Counted from the stretch's first letter, positions 9,301-16,198 are shown. The stretch: 20,609 bases of DNA from Candidatus Aminicenantota bacterium (GCA_003154255.1 PMCY01000242.1:1-20609), one strand, 5' to 3'. Program-made: numbers and translations. The notes: generated by a model not told the origin, from the letters alone.

Positions 9301-9846
9301 GTCAGCCATTTCGTCATCGACCTCGAGGAGTCCGGCGATGCGGGGAATGAGGTGTCCGTGGCCGGGATCATCCAGGGGTTCCGCAACCTCAAGACCAAGA
9401 AGGACGAGCGGATGTGCACCTTCGGGCTGGAGGACCTGACCGGCCGGGTCGAGGTGGTGGCGTTTCCGGAGGCGTATAAGACCTACTACGAGCATATCCG
9501 TGACGATATGAAGGTCTGGCTCAAAGGCAAATACACCGGCGACGGAGAAAACCGCAAGATCCAGCTGACCGCCCTCCTGCCGCTGGAAGATGCCTTCGAG
9601 AAGATGGCCCGCCGGGTCGTCGTCCGCGTCTTCCTGCCCGGCCTCGAAGAATCCGTCCTCGAAGACCTCCTGGCCATCCTCCGCCGCCATCCGGGCGAAT
9701 GCCCGCTGGTCTTCGAGCTGGACAAACCTTTCGCCTTCAAGGCCTTTGTCGATTCGGCCGAATACAAAACAGTGGCCCCCACCGATTCCCTGACCCGGCA
9801 GCTCGAAGCCCTGCTCGGCGAGGACATGGTGGTCATCGAGTACTAG
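6358..9846 (+). CDS. dnaE: DNA polymerase III alpha subunit
   Basis: 1162 aa, the usual length of DnaE1. Catalytic subunit of the replicative polymerase. The N-terminal PHP domain (about 5-280) opens with FVHLHNHSEYSILDGA. Palm motifs follow: VGPGRGSAAGSLLAYSLG, then PDIDIDF with catalytic D412 and D414, and KMDLLGL with D567. ALYRPGPLKSGM and the fingers region come next; GFNKSHAAAYALLAYQTAYL lies near residue 760. The helix-hairpin-helix region follows, then an OB fold starting VSVAGIIQGFRNLKTKKDERM and a C-terminal domain ending DMVVIEY. All nine PHP metal-ligand positions look intact (H9, H11, D18, H43, E68, H90, C140, D208, H210), unlike E. coli DnaE where several are lost, so intrinsic 3'-5' exonuclease activity is possible. 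The ATG fits the family N-terminus, although no clear Shine-Dalgarno precedes it. Assignment is essentially certain. Confidence 0.98.
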   Translation: MAPNFVHLHNHSEYSILDGAVRIDDLGKAAAKHGMSAVALTDHGNIFGAVEFFKSAKKAGVKPILGCEVYVAPRSRHDKEYRDQDVAHYHLLLLVKNEAGYRNLCILLSKAYLEGFYYRPRVDKDLLAQHNEGLIALSGCLRGEVAFLLGRGQTEEAEKAAAAYAAIFDQGRFYIELMDHGLAPQKEVNPQLIALARKLGLPLAATNDTHYTEKNDSESHDVLLCIQTNRKVSDTERIKFGSQEFYFKSAEEMARIFADVPEALENTFHIAAQCDFHFPSDGHYFLPNFTPPGGKPLREYFEEVVHQGFQERMTALAPGFEKGTARYPEADYKARIEREIRLVEEMGFEGYFLIVWDLIRAARNRNLPVGPGRGSAAGSLLAYSLGITDIDPLEYDLLFERFLNPERISMPDIDIDFCARRREEMIKYVIERYGAENVCQVITFGTMAARAAIRDVGRALEVPLPEVDLIAKMIPIEPGRDINIADSLEKVPALKATRDKNSKIAHLLEVAQKIEGQVRHPSIHAAGIVITPRPLTEFVPLYKSAKDEVTTQFAKDEIESIGLLKMDLLGLRNLTVIADALDLIEAETGERVDVDRLPRDDAKTFALFQSGQTDGVFQFESHGMKELLRNFRPDEFRDLIALNALYRPGPLKSGMTADFVTRKHHPEEIKVDIPALEPLLRETLGLIVYQEQVMKIATELAGFTLAQADHLRKAMGKKKPEIMQAQKASFLAGVKEKRVVSVSKAARIFDQIEKFAEYGFNKSHAAAYALLAYQTAYLKAHYPRHYMAALITSEAERGATSQVVKYIGECKAMGIAVHPPDINASEFNFRVAGSDIRFGLSAVKNVGETAARALIQLRREKGAFGSPFDVVRDADGRVINRKVLESLIKAGAFDSLGLPRSQCFHLIDKMIEINHDAQRAKTARQTLLFGADDTAALEIPAEILEMREWDEAQKLAYEKDALGFYITGHPLAENEKRLRRMVSHFVIDLEESGDAGNEVSVAGIIQGFRNLKTKKDERMCTFGLEDLTGRVEVVAFPEAYKTYYEHIRDDMKVWLKGKYTGDGENRKIQLTALLPLEDAFEKMARRVVVRVFLPGLEESVLEDLLAILRRHPGECPLVFELDKPFAFKAFVDSAEYKTVAPTDSLTRQLEALLGEDMVVIEY

Positions 9847-9877
9847 CCCGTATCATTCTCGCGGATTCTCGATGACA

Positions 9878-9906
9878 TTGACAGGTCCTTTGCGGAATGG
9901 TACACA
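9878..9906 (+). promoter_or_regulatory. Candidate promoter of the receiver-like gene and birA
   Basis: A perfect -35 TTGACA (9878-9883) is followed after 17 nt by a weaker -10, TACACA (9901-9906). The expected start is near 9913, about 20 nt before the ATG at 9934. It lies in the 87-nt gap after dnaE. Confidence 0.45.
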
Positions 9907-9933
9907 GACTGAAAGAGTCAATTTGGAATATTG

Positions 9934-10551
9934 ATGGCCTATAAAATTCTTTTCGCCGACGATTCGGCCGCGACCCTACGGGCGGCCCAGGCGGCGTTGC
10001 CCGAGCCCGAGTTTGAGGTCCGAACGGCCGCCGACGGCGCCCGGGCCGCCCGGGCGATCGAGGAAGACACTCCCGACGCCCTCCTGGCCGCTCTGAGTCT
10101 TCCCCTCCGGGACGGCTACGAGCTGGGTGCTTTTTTCCGTTCCCGGCCCGAGTCCAAAGCCGCCGCACTGATTTTCTTGAGGGGAGCGGTCGAGACCCTC
10201 GACCTTGGGCGCCTGGCTGTGATCGACCATGACGGCGTCGTGAGCAAGCCGTTTGATGCCCAATCCCTGGCCGAGCTCGTCCGCCGGGCGATCGAGCGCC
10301 GCCGCGAAATCCCCAGCCTTCCCGAGGAGCCCTCCCTGCGCCAGCCCACAGCCGCCGTTCCGGCCGCGTCGACCGCGCGCCTTGGGAACAACGTCGGCCT
10401 GGCCGGGACCCCGCTCGAAGAGATCCTGCGCGGGCTCGTGCACGAGGAATTTTCGCGGACGGAATGGCAGTCTGCGATGCGGGAGATCGCCGCCGCCGAA
10501 TTCAAAAAGCTCCTCGTCGCCGAGCTGCGCGGCGTAGACGCTAAAAAGTGA
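9934..10551 (+). CDS. Response-regulator-like receiver protein lacking the phosphoacceptor Asp
   Basis: 205 aa. Residues 4-125 have the CheY-like receiver fold: KILFADDSAATLRAA with the acidic pair D9/D10, a central strand-loop PDALLAALSLPLRDGYELG (47-65), and VVSKPFD with the conserved Lys. In ordinary receivers the phosphorylated Asp sits four residues before the loop Pro; here that position is A53 (codon GCT), so it probably cannot be phosphorylated in the normal way. After a Pro/Ala-rich linker (about 130-155) comes a C-terminal helical segment (PLEEILRGLVHEEFSR to the end) that matches no output domain I recognise; there is no DNA-binding HTH. I chose the ATG at 9934 over the TTG three bases upstream; the ribosome-binding site is weak. 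It is followed 22 nt later by birA and probably shares its transcript. Its partner is unknown. Confidence 0.8.
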   Translation: MAYKILFADDSAATLRAAQAALPEPEFEVRTAADGARAARAIEEDTPDALLAALSLPLRDGYELGAFFRSRPESKAAALIFLRGAVETLDLGRLAVIDHDGVVSKPFDAQSLAELVRRAIERRREIPSLPEEPSLRQPTAAVPAASTARLGNNVGLAGTPLEEILRGLVHEEFSRTEWQSAMREIAAAEFKKLLVAELRGVDAKK

Positions 10552-10573
10552 TCCGCACCCGCCGGAATCCCCG

Positions 10574-11308
10574 TTGAAATTCTCGATCGTCCGCAGAAAC
10601 ACGGTCCCCTCCACCAACGACGAGGCCAAGGCCTTGGCCCGGGAGGGCGCTGCGGCCGGAACAGTCGTGACCGCGGCCTCCCAGACAAGCGGCCGGGGTA
10701 CCAAAGGACGCGGATGGGATTCTCCGCCCGGACTCGGGCTTTACGTCTCCGTCATCCTCAAGCCGCCCGTGGATGTCCTGGCCCTCCTGCCCCTGGCGGC
10801 CGGGCTGGCCGCGCTCGCCTCCGTGGAAAGATCCGCCGGGGTCCGCGCCTTTCTCCAATGGCCGAACGACCTCTTTTGGGAGGGGCGCAAAATGGGAGGC
10901 GTCCTTTGCGAGAGCGGCTTCACCGGCGCCGTCCTCGATTTCGCCGTCGTCGGAATCGGCATCAATATCGGCCAGGAAGAGGGCGATTTCCCGGGTGACC
11001 TCCGCGGACGGGCCGTTTCCCTGCGCGCGGCGGCCGGCCGGCCGGTCGAAGCCGAGGCGGTGCTCGGCGCCCTCCTGCCTGCTCTGGACGCTTGGATGGC
11101 CCGCCTGGCCGCCGAGGGCGGGGCCGCGATTGCAGCGTCATTCGCCGCCCGCGCCGTCCCGGAGATCGGCGCCCCTATCATCCTGGATCGTGGCGAGGGG
11201 CCTTTCCCTGCATGCTACGAAGGGATCGGGCCCGACGGCTCCCTCTTGGTTTCGACGGATTCCGGCCCGCGCCGGTTCCTCTCCGCCGAAATACTCCGCC
11301 TTGGCTGA
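10574..11308 (+). CDS. birA: Biotin--[acetyl-CoA-carboxylase] ligase, class I (no HTH domain)
   Basis: 244 aa. Cytosolic enzyme that activates biotin with ATP and transfers it to the Lys of biotin carboxyl carrier protein. The catalytic domain opens with STNDEAKALAREG; the biotinyl-AMP loop SGRGTKGRGW lies at 39-48, WPNDL at 96-100, KMGGVLCE with the conserved Lys at 106-113, and VGIGINIG near 126-133. The C-terminal SH3-like domain (about 200-244) ends FLSAEILRLG. The E. coli BirA N-terminal helix-turn-helix is absent, so this protein should not act as a biotin repressor. The start is a TTG at 10574, where the family sequence begins; only a weak GGA lies upstream. It converges on the GWxTD gene with a 24-nt gap and no visible terminator between them. 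Confidence 0.93.
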   Translation: MKFSIVRRNTVPSTNDEAKALAREGAAAGTVVTAASQTSGRGTKGRGWDSPPGLGLYVSVILKPPVDVLALLPLAAGLAALASVERSAGVRAFLQWPNDLFWEGRKMGGVLCESGFTGAVLDFAVVGIGINIGQEEGDFPGDLRGRAVSLRAAAGRPVEAEAVLGALLPALDAWMARLAAEGGAAIAASFAARAVPEIGAPIILDRGEGPFPACYEGIGPDGSLLVSTDSGPRRFLSAEILRLG

Positions 11309-11332
11309 ACGGATTCTATTGTGAAGCGGATG

Positions 11333-13444
11333 TTATTTGATGGCCTCGATCTTTTTCCGGACGTCGGGCTGGTCAGGCCTGACCGACAGCGATTTTCGCC
11401 AGGCTTGGCCGGCCATCTCGCGATCGCCGGTTTTTAGGAAACAATCACCCATCGCGTTAAGGACCGGCGCCACATCCCCGTTGAGCACCAAGGCGCGCTG
11501 GTAAAGCTCGATGGCCTCCTTGGTCCGGCCCGCTCCCTGGGCCGCCTGGCCCAGAATCCAGTAGAGATCGAAGCTGTCACCGCTATTTTCGGCGAATTTG
11601 CGCACGGCGGCGCGGGCCGGGTCGAATTCCCCGCGGGCCAGGAGGGCTTGGGCATATCCGAGGGCATAGTCCAGGACTTCGGGTTTCTTGTAGCGGGCCA
11701 ACGACAGCTCCTGGGCGGCCATCTCGATATCCTTCTTGTTGAGGTATTGCCGGCCGAGGGCGCCGTTGTAATAGGCGTCTTCGATGGGGGGATTGGGTTG
11801 AGCCGCGATCCAAGGGCGAAGCAGGGGCTTGTCGGTCAGAACGAGAGCCGTCTGGCCCGCGGCGACCTCCTTTCCCATCGGATCCAGCAGCCGGACGCGG
11901 ACCGCGTATGATCCGGGTTCCATCGTTTCGGTCGGCAGCTCCTCCAGTACGCTCCGGCCGTCCTTGTAACCGCTGAACGACCGGCGGAAGGAGCGGACGG
12001 GGCGGCCTTCCCGGAGAAGGGAGAATTCGACGATCCCGGCCGCCCGCAGCGCAGGCGAAGCATCATGGACCTGGAAAAAGAGGGCTGCTTTTTCCCGCGC
12101 CGGGATCAGGCCGTCGATCGCCGGATCGATCTGGATCTCGCCGATCTGGAAAGACCGCGTGGCCCCGCCCGGAACAGGCGCGACCAGGGCGGCCCGGCGG
12201 GCCACGAGCAGCGGGCTCATCCACAGGCCCTTTCCGGCGGGGATCGCGATGGCCGCCGTGATCGAAGTGAATTCCTTGGAGACCGTGTTCTCCAAAAGGA
12301 CGTTCAGCGTGCACGGACCCGGCGTGATGGGCGCGGAATCATAGAATTGGAAGGAGGCGTTCTTCAGAGCCTTGATCTCCGGCCGGTAGAGTGCGATGGG
12401 CACATATTTCTCTTCCCGGTAGAGCGTCGTTCCGTCGGCCGCGGTCAGCCGCAGGGTCGTTTTCCAGTCAGCCAGGAATTGCCCGCCGAAGGAGTCCATG
12501 GAGATGCGCTCAGGCGCCACGGCATAGTGGACACGGAAGATCCCCCCGGGGTCGCGATAGACCTGCACCGAGGAGGCGTTGGCCATGGCCTGGACGGAAT
12601 AGCTGACGTCAACCATGGCCTTGCGCTCCAGGAATGCCTGGGCGTAGGCGCCGTCGACCTGTTTGAGGGGATAGGCCCGGACCTCCGCCACCAGGATGGA
12701 GGACCGCTGGATCATGGACGCGTCGCGGGTTCCCGGGTAACAGGAGACGGCGCTTTCCGCGGCCTCGGGGGCGATGGCCAGGAGATTCCGGAAGGCCTGT
12801 TTGTCCAGGGCGTCCCAGCCCGGAGCCGCGATCCCGGCCCCGTCCCCTGCCTGGAAGGCGCTCTGCGCGCCTTGCTTGTCCGTCCGGCGGAGCGGATCTA
12901 AGACCAGGTTCTTGGGGCTTGCGGCACCCGGATCGTAGAGTTTGAATTCGCCGCCGCCGGCCGGCTGGTAGAAAAGAAGCCGGAAATAAGTGGTTGCGCC
13001 GAAGCCGGGCCGGCCCTGGTAATACCAGATCTCCATGGGAGCGAGTCCCGGAGAATTGATTTTTTGGACGTCCAAAGGCGGGCCGAGCGTGATATAGATG
13101 CGTCCTTGCTCGGAACGTCTTCCGCGGCCCGGAAGGGAGCGGCTGAACACCAGGTCGGCGTACCCGAGTCGGCGAGTGTGCTCCTCGCGGCGCTCGTTAC
13201 GGGCGGTATTGGGCGTCGGGTCGCGTTGTTTCCAGAAGACTTCGATGAACAATTCGCGCTCGCGATCGCCGGACAGCTTGAGGAATACGTCGCGCTCAGC
13301 CGGAGTGATGATGGCGGCGGCCTCATCCTCCAGCCAGACCTTGTATTTCGAGGACGGCGGGGCGGCGGTCCGGGACGCCGCGGAAGGGGCCAGGAAGGCC
13401 AGGGCCAGGATGAGGGCGGCCGGAATGATCGTGCGCTTGTTCAT
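11333..13444 (-). CDS. Exported GWxTD-domain protein with C-terminal TPRs
   Basis: 703 aa. A signal peptide (MNKRTIIPAALILALAFLAP) precedes a GWxTD-type domain at about 33-140: YKVWLEDEAAAIITPAERD, then FIEVFWKQRDPTPNTARNE and GRIYITLGPPLDV. The signature Gly-Trp-x-Thr-Asp is itself degenerate here, reading GRGRRSEQGRIYI. The middle part (about 250-540) is beta-rich with no recognised family. The C-terminal ~140 residues form tetratricopeptide-like repeats, for example AIELYQRALVLNGDVAPVLN and DREMAGQAWRKSLSVRPDQP. GWxTD proteins are typical of Acidobacteria, Aminicenantes and Bacteroidetes-related bacteria; their function is unknown. The ATG at 13444 has GAGGAG 9 nt upstream. It lies 13 nt downstream of the outer-membrane barrel gene, whose stop overlaps this ribosome-binding site, so the two are one operon and probably act together in the envelope. 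Confidence 0.86.
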   Translation of the reverse strand: MNKRTIIPAALILALAFLAPSAASRTAAPPSSKYKVWLEDEAAAIITPAERDVFLKLSGDRERELFIEVFWKQRDPTPNTARNERREEHTRRLGYADLVFSRSLPGRGRRSEQGRIYITLGPPLDVQKINSPGLAPMEIWYYQGRPGFGATTYFRLLFYQPAGGGEFKLYDPGAASPKNLVLDPLRRTDKQGAQSAFQAGDGAGIAAPGWDALDKQAFRNLLAIAPEAAESAVSCYPGTRDASMIQRSSILVAEVRAYPLKQVDGAYAQAFLERKAMVDVSYSVQAMANASSVQVYRDPGGIFRVHYAVAPERISMDSFGGQFLADWKTTLRLTAADGTTLYREEKYVPIALYRPEIKALKNASFQFYDSAPITPGPCTLNVLLENTVSKEFTSITAAIAIPAGKGLWMSPLLVARRAALVAPVPGGATRSFQIGEIQIDPAIDGLIPAREKAALFFQVHDASPALRAAGIVEFSLLREGRPVRSFRRSFSGYKDGRSVLEELPTETMEPGSYAVRVRLLDPMGKEVAAGQTALVLTDKPLLRPWIAAQPNPPIEDAYYNGALGRQYLNKKDIEMAAQELSLARYKKPEVLDYALGYAQALLARGEFDPARAAVRKFAENSGDSFDLYWILGQAAQGAGRTKEAIELYQRALVLNGDVAPVLNAMGDCFLKTGDREMAGQAWRKSLSVRPDQPDVRKKIEAIK

Positions 13445-13457
13445 GGTCCGCTTCTCC

Positions 13458-14594
13458 TCAAAACTTGACCCGGAAGCCGAAAAGAAAATCGACGCCCGAG
13501 AAATCCAGCACGGCTTTGCGGACCGCGCCCGGACCGGACGGGGGGGTGCTGCGTACGGCCGTCTGGGAAAAGGAATCGTCTTCGACGAAATAAAGATCGC
13601 CCGCGTAGGTCAGCGTCGGCAGGCCGTACGAATGGTCTTCCCGCAGGAGCGTTTCTGTCCCGGCCAGGGAGGTGAATCGAACCAGTCGGCCGAGGGCCTG
13701 GGCGAACAGGCCGACCCGGTCGTTGAGACTGATCTCCAGGGCCAGGCTGGCGTGGCCGCCGAACGTGCTTTGACGAACGTCCTGTCGGAGATTCCAGGAT
13801 GATGAAGCGTCGACCCAGGCCATGGTATGGATGTATTTGGCTTGGTAAAGGGCCGGGCCCGCGCAAAGAACGAGACTGGCCTTCGGATTCAGCGGAATGG
13901 TGGTGGCCGCGTCCAGGCGGTAGGCATAGACCTGGAGGAGGGCCGTATTGTCGAGAGTATAATCGAGATTGAGTACCTGGTTGTAGGTGTAAACGCTGGC
14001 GCTGTTGGCCCTGGTATAGCCGAAGCCCGCTCCTATGGACAGGCGCGGGGAGACCGCCAGCAGCACGTCGCCGCCCATGGCTGTGCCCGAGTGAAGAGGG
14101 GAGACGTCCCGGGTCACGGGAGACAATCCTTTGGCCAGGATGGCCTCTTCGGCCGCCGCGGCCATGCCCTCCAGCGAGGCGTCGATCTCGGAGCTGCGGA
14201 AGACGCCCAGGCCGCCCGTGAGCCGGACGGCCAGGCCGAGGCCGCGGTAGGGCGGCTCCTCGATGGGCCAGAAATCCGCCGCCGCCGCCGTCTTCTCTTC
14301 AAGGACTTCCACGTCCGATGTGGCGATGTAACCGAGCACCAAGGCGCCGTCCTTGGCCAAGGCTACCAGGACCCGGTACCAGGCCCCTGTGGCCTCATAG
14401 GCGAAAAGGATCGTCTCCTTGGGAACCGTCGCGGCGATGGGGCCTTCGAACTCCGGCTTCAAACGGATGGAGGCGGCGTCGACGGCGACCTTGAGCTTCC
14501 ATTCGGGCGTGGGCAGGATCTGGGCCGCAAGCGGCATCGCGGCGGCCAGAATCAGGGCCAGGAGCGTGACGGCGAGGGCGCGGGTCATCGGCAT
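13458..14594 (-). CDS. Outer-membrane beta-barrel protein with N-terminal SH3-like domain
   Basis: 378 aa, not assigned to a named family. It has a signal peptide MPMTRALAVTLLALILAAAM ending near LAAQ. A bacterial SH3-like domain covers about 34-98 (ASIRLKPEFEGPIAATVPKE, WYRVLV, GYIATSDVEVL). From about 112 onward alternating hydrophobic/polar strands with many Gly and Tyr suggest a beta-barrel, including LGLAVRLTGGLGVF, LSIGAGFGYTRA and GGHASLALEISL; the protein ends DFLFGFRVKF with the C-terminal Phe common in outer-membrane barrels. I chose the ATG at 14594 because GGAGG lies 8 nt upstream and the signal peptide begins there, although the frame is open further upstream. The SH3-like domain may bind peptidoglycan or a periplasmic partner. 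It is the first gene of an operon with the GWxTD protein. Confidence 0.82.
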   Translation of the reverse strand: MPMTRALAVTLLALILAAAMPLAAQILPTPEWKLKVAVDAASIRLKPEFEGPIAATVPKETILFAYEATGAWYRVLVALAKDGALVLGYIATSDVEVLEEKTAAAADFWPIEEPPYRGLGLAVRLTGGLGVFRSSEIDASLEGMAAAAEEAILAKGLSPVTRDVSPLHSGTAMGGDVLLAVSPRLSIGAGFGYTRANSASVYTYNQVLNLDYTLDNTALLQVYAYRLDAATTIPLNPKASLVLCAGPALYQAKYIHTMAWVDASSSWNLRQDVRQSTFGGHASLALEISLNDRVGLFAQALGRLVRFTSLAGTETLLREDHSYGLPTLTYAGDLYFVEDDSFSQTAVRSTPPSGPGAVRKAVLDFSGVDFLFGFRVKF

Positions 14595-14619
14595 ATTCGA
14601 ACCCTCCGGATATTTTTTC

Positions 14620-14648
14620 ATTATGGCAACCTTCGGGGCGCAATGCAA
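14620..14648 (-). promoter_or_regulatory. Candidate promoter of the barrel-GWxTD operon
   Basis: TTGCAT (14648-14643), 17-nt spacer, CATAAT (14625-14620) on the minus strand. The expected transcript start is about 20 nt before the ATG at 14594, just upstream of the GGAGG site. Confidence 0.5.
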
Positions 14649-14672
14649 TGCGGCCCGGGCCGCCTTTTGAGG

Positions 14673-14678
14673 TATAAT
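14673..14678 (+). promoter_or_regulatory. Consensus -10 box for coaX
   Basis: A perfect TATAAT lies 32 nt before the coaX ATG. No matching -35 hexamer is visible at the usual spacing. It is back to back with the divergent promoter at 14620-14648, so the 116-nt intergenic region serves both directions. Confidence 0.5.
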
Positions 14679-14710
14679 TCGGCGGGGAATCCGGAATAAG
14701 GACGCTTACG

Positions 14711-15478
14711 ATGCTCATCGCTTTCGACATCGGCAATACGACCGTGGCCATCGGCCTGTTCGACGGCAAAACACTCGTTCAGACCTGGCGGATCAGCTCC
14801 GACCGGGAAAAGACGGCCGACGAGTACGGCCTGCTCGTTCGCAGCCTGCTCGAGGTCTCGGGCAAACCTCTGGCCGCTGTCCGCGAAGCCATCCTCTCCA
14901 GCGTCGTTCCGCCCCTGACGCCCATATTCCAGGCGCTGGCCGCCGCCCTGTTCAAGGTCAAGCCGATGGTCGTCGGTCCGGGGCTGCGCACCGGCATGCC
15001 GATCCTCTATGAAGCGCCGCTCGAAGTCGGCGCCGACCGCATCGTCGCCGCCGTGGCGGCCTATGATAAAATCGGCGGAGCCTGCATTGTCCTTGATTTC
15101 GGCACGGCCACCACGTTTGACGCCGTTTCGGCCAAGGGCGAATATCTGGGCGGGGCCATCGCTCCCGGCGTCCAGATCTCGGCCGAGGCCCTTTACCTCA
15201 AAACGGCGAAGCTTCCGCGCATCGAAGTGCGCAAGCCGGCCAAAGCCATCGGCAAGACGACGGTGGCCAGCATGCAGTCTGGCCTCTATTACGGCTACGT
15301 CGGCCTGACGCTCAACATCATCCGCGAGATCCGCCGGGAGCTTGGCGTGGAAGCCGCCGTCGTGGCCACAGGCGGATTCGGCGAAATGATGAGCGCCGAG
15401 ATTCCCGATATCCGCTCCTATGAGCCCCATCTCGTGCTCGAGGGCCTACATATCATTCACGAGCGCAACAAATTCTAA
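14711..15478 (+). CDS. coaX: Type III pantothenate kinase
   Basis: 255 aa, normal length for CoaX. It phosphorylates pantothenate with ATP, the first step of coenzyme A synthesis, in the cytosol. The ASKHA-fold motifs are present: MLIAFDIGNTTVAIGLFDG with the catalytic-loop Asp D6, PLEVGADRIVAA near residue 105, VLDFGTATTFDAVS near 128, GGAIAPGVQIS and the C-terminal VVATGGFGEMM. The ATG at 14711 begins the family sequence and has AAGGA 8 nt upstream. Unlike many genomes, where coaX follows birA directly, here birA is 3.4 kb upstream, with the minus-strand barrel-GWxTD operon between them. Two bases after its stop a MITE-like element begins, which may cut transcription into the genes downstream. 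Confidence 0.96.
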   Translation: MLIAFDIGNTTVAIGLFDGKTLVQTWRISSDREKTADEYGLLVRSLLEVSGKPLAAVREAILSSVVPPLTPIFQALAAALFKVKPMVVGPGLRTGMPILYEAPLEVGADRIVAAVAAYDKIGGACIVLDFGTATTFDAVSAKGEYLGGAIAPGVQISAEALYLKTAKLPRIEVRKPAKAIGKTTVASMQSGLYYGYVGLTLNIIREIRRELGVEAAVVATGGFGEMMSAEIPDIRSYEPHLVLEGLHIIHERNKF

Positions 15479-15480
15479 AA

Positions 15481-15497
15481 AGGGGTCAAGTCTCAAC
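15481..15497 (+). repeat. Left terminal inverted repeat of the MITE-like element
   Basis: Seventeen bases, AGGGGTCAAGTCTCAAC, with an exact reverse complement at 15621-15637. Confidence 0.9.
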
Positions 15498-15620
15498 ATT
15501 CAACTTTCTTGTATTTATTGTCGATATTGAGATGGATATTTTGAACCAATGTCCTAGGGGAGTTCTTATAGATGAAATTGATGATATTCCAATTATGCGA
15601 AGCAGCTGCACGACAAGGAA

Positions 15621-15637
15621 GTTGAGACTTGACCCCT
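15621..15637 (-). repeat. Right terminal inverted repeat of the MITE-like element
   Basis: Seventeen bases, GTTGAGACTTGACCCCT, the exact reverse complement of 15481-15497. The next base begins the ATG of the following gene. Confidence 0.9.
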
Positions 15638-16198
15638 ATGTCGGAACGTGACCGATATTTCAAGGAAATCAGCCGGGTTTTCCTAGCCCGACGCGGTGCG
15701 CCATTTTTTCTTTCACCTAAGGACCTTGATCTGATCACGTCCTGGGAAAAGGCGGGCGTTCCGTTGGCTGTTGTTCTGGAAGGCATCGATCGGGCTTTCG
15801 CCCCGGCATCCGATGGACGGCGGCCCCGCGGAAAGGTCCTGACCCTGGCCTATTGCCAGAACCAGGTCCGCAAGTCCTATGAACTGCGCCGCGACCGCCG
15901 TATCGGGGCGAAGCGCGGCATCCCCAACCGCGGGGAAAAACAAGCCAGGGCCCTGGCCGAGATCGAAAGCTACTTGTCCCGATCCGATCCCGGGATCCCT
16001 CCGGGAATCACGGCCGTGGTCGTCAGGGCTCGGGAGATCCTGGCTTCTTTATACGTCGACGAGGAATCCCTGGAACGTCTCGACGAAGAAGCTAATGCGG
16101 CGCTGGCCGGCGACGCGGCCGAGCAGGATCGAACGCGCCGGATCAAGGCCCAGCGCGAAAAACTTCGCCTGCCGTATTTTGCCTTGTTTTATTATTAG
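15638..16198 (+). CDS. Protein of unknown function between coaX and rnr
   Basis: 186 aa from the ATG at 15638. I recognise no characterised family. The N-terminal half (about 1-75) looks like a compact helical domain with RYFKEISRVFLARRGAPFFL, SPKDLDLITSWEKAGVPLAV and VLEGIDRAFAP; that motif order reminds me of conserved hypothetical proteins of Acidobacteria-like genomes. The middle is basic (SYELRRDRRIGAKRG) and the C-terminal half is mostly charged helix, ending RLPYFALFYY. No signal peptide or membrane segment is seen, so it is probably cytosolic and could bind nucleic acid, which is inference. The ATG directly abuts the MITE-like element, so the original ribosome-binding site is gone. 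An in-frame TTG at 15629 inside the terminal repeat, with AAGGAAG at 15615-15621, could be the working start and would add three residues. Codon use and GC content match genuine genes nearby. Confidence 0.75.
   Translation: MSERDRYFKEISRVFLARRGAPFFLSPKDLDLITSWEKAGVPLAVVLEGIDRAFAPASDGRRPRGKVLTLAYCQNQVRKSYELRRDRRIGAKRGIPNRGEKQARALAEIESYLSRSDPGIPPGITAVVVRAREILASLYVDEESLERLDEEANAALAGDAAEQDRTRRIKAQREKLRLPYFALFYY

Larger units (their letters stand above)
15481..15637. mobile_element. 157-bp MITE-like element, AT-rich, perfect 17-bp terminal inverted repeats
   Basis: The ends are exact inverted copies: AGGGGTCAAGTCTCAAC at 15481-15497 and its reverse complement at 15621-15637. The interior is visibly AT-rich against the GC-rich surroundings, encodes no protein of useful size and holds a small GCAGCTGC palindrome. 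No target-site duplication is obvious. GGGGTC-type ends like these are, as far as I recall, common around IS200-like/RAYT transposase genes in Aminicenantes and deltaproteobacteria; no transposase is in this window, so it would be a non-autonomous copy moved in trans. It fills the gap between coaX and the next gene, starting 2 nt after the coaX stop and ending at the base before the next ATG. Confidence 0.72.

Noticed and set aside
6778..9690. A 970-codon open frame on the minus strand opposite dnaE
   Set aside because: Its translation is Asp/Gly/Val/Leu-rich and low in complexity, as expected opposite a GC-rich gene, and dnaE is certain across the whole span.
15493..15786. A 97-codon minus-strand frame spanning the MITE-like element
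   Set aside because: It runs from antisense of the downstream gene into the AT-rich element with an abrupt composition change and resembles no transposase.
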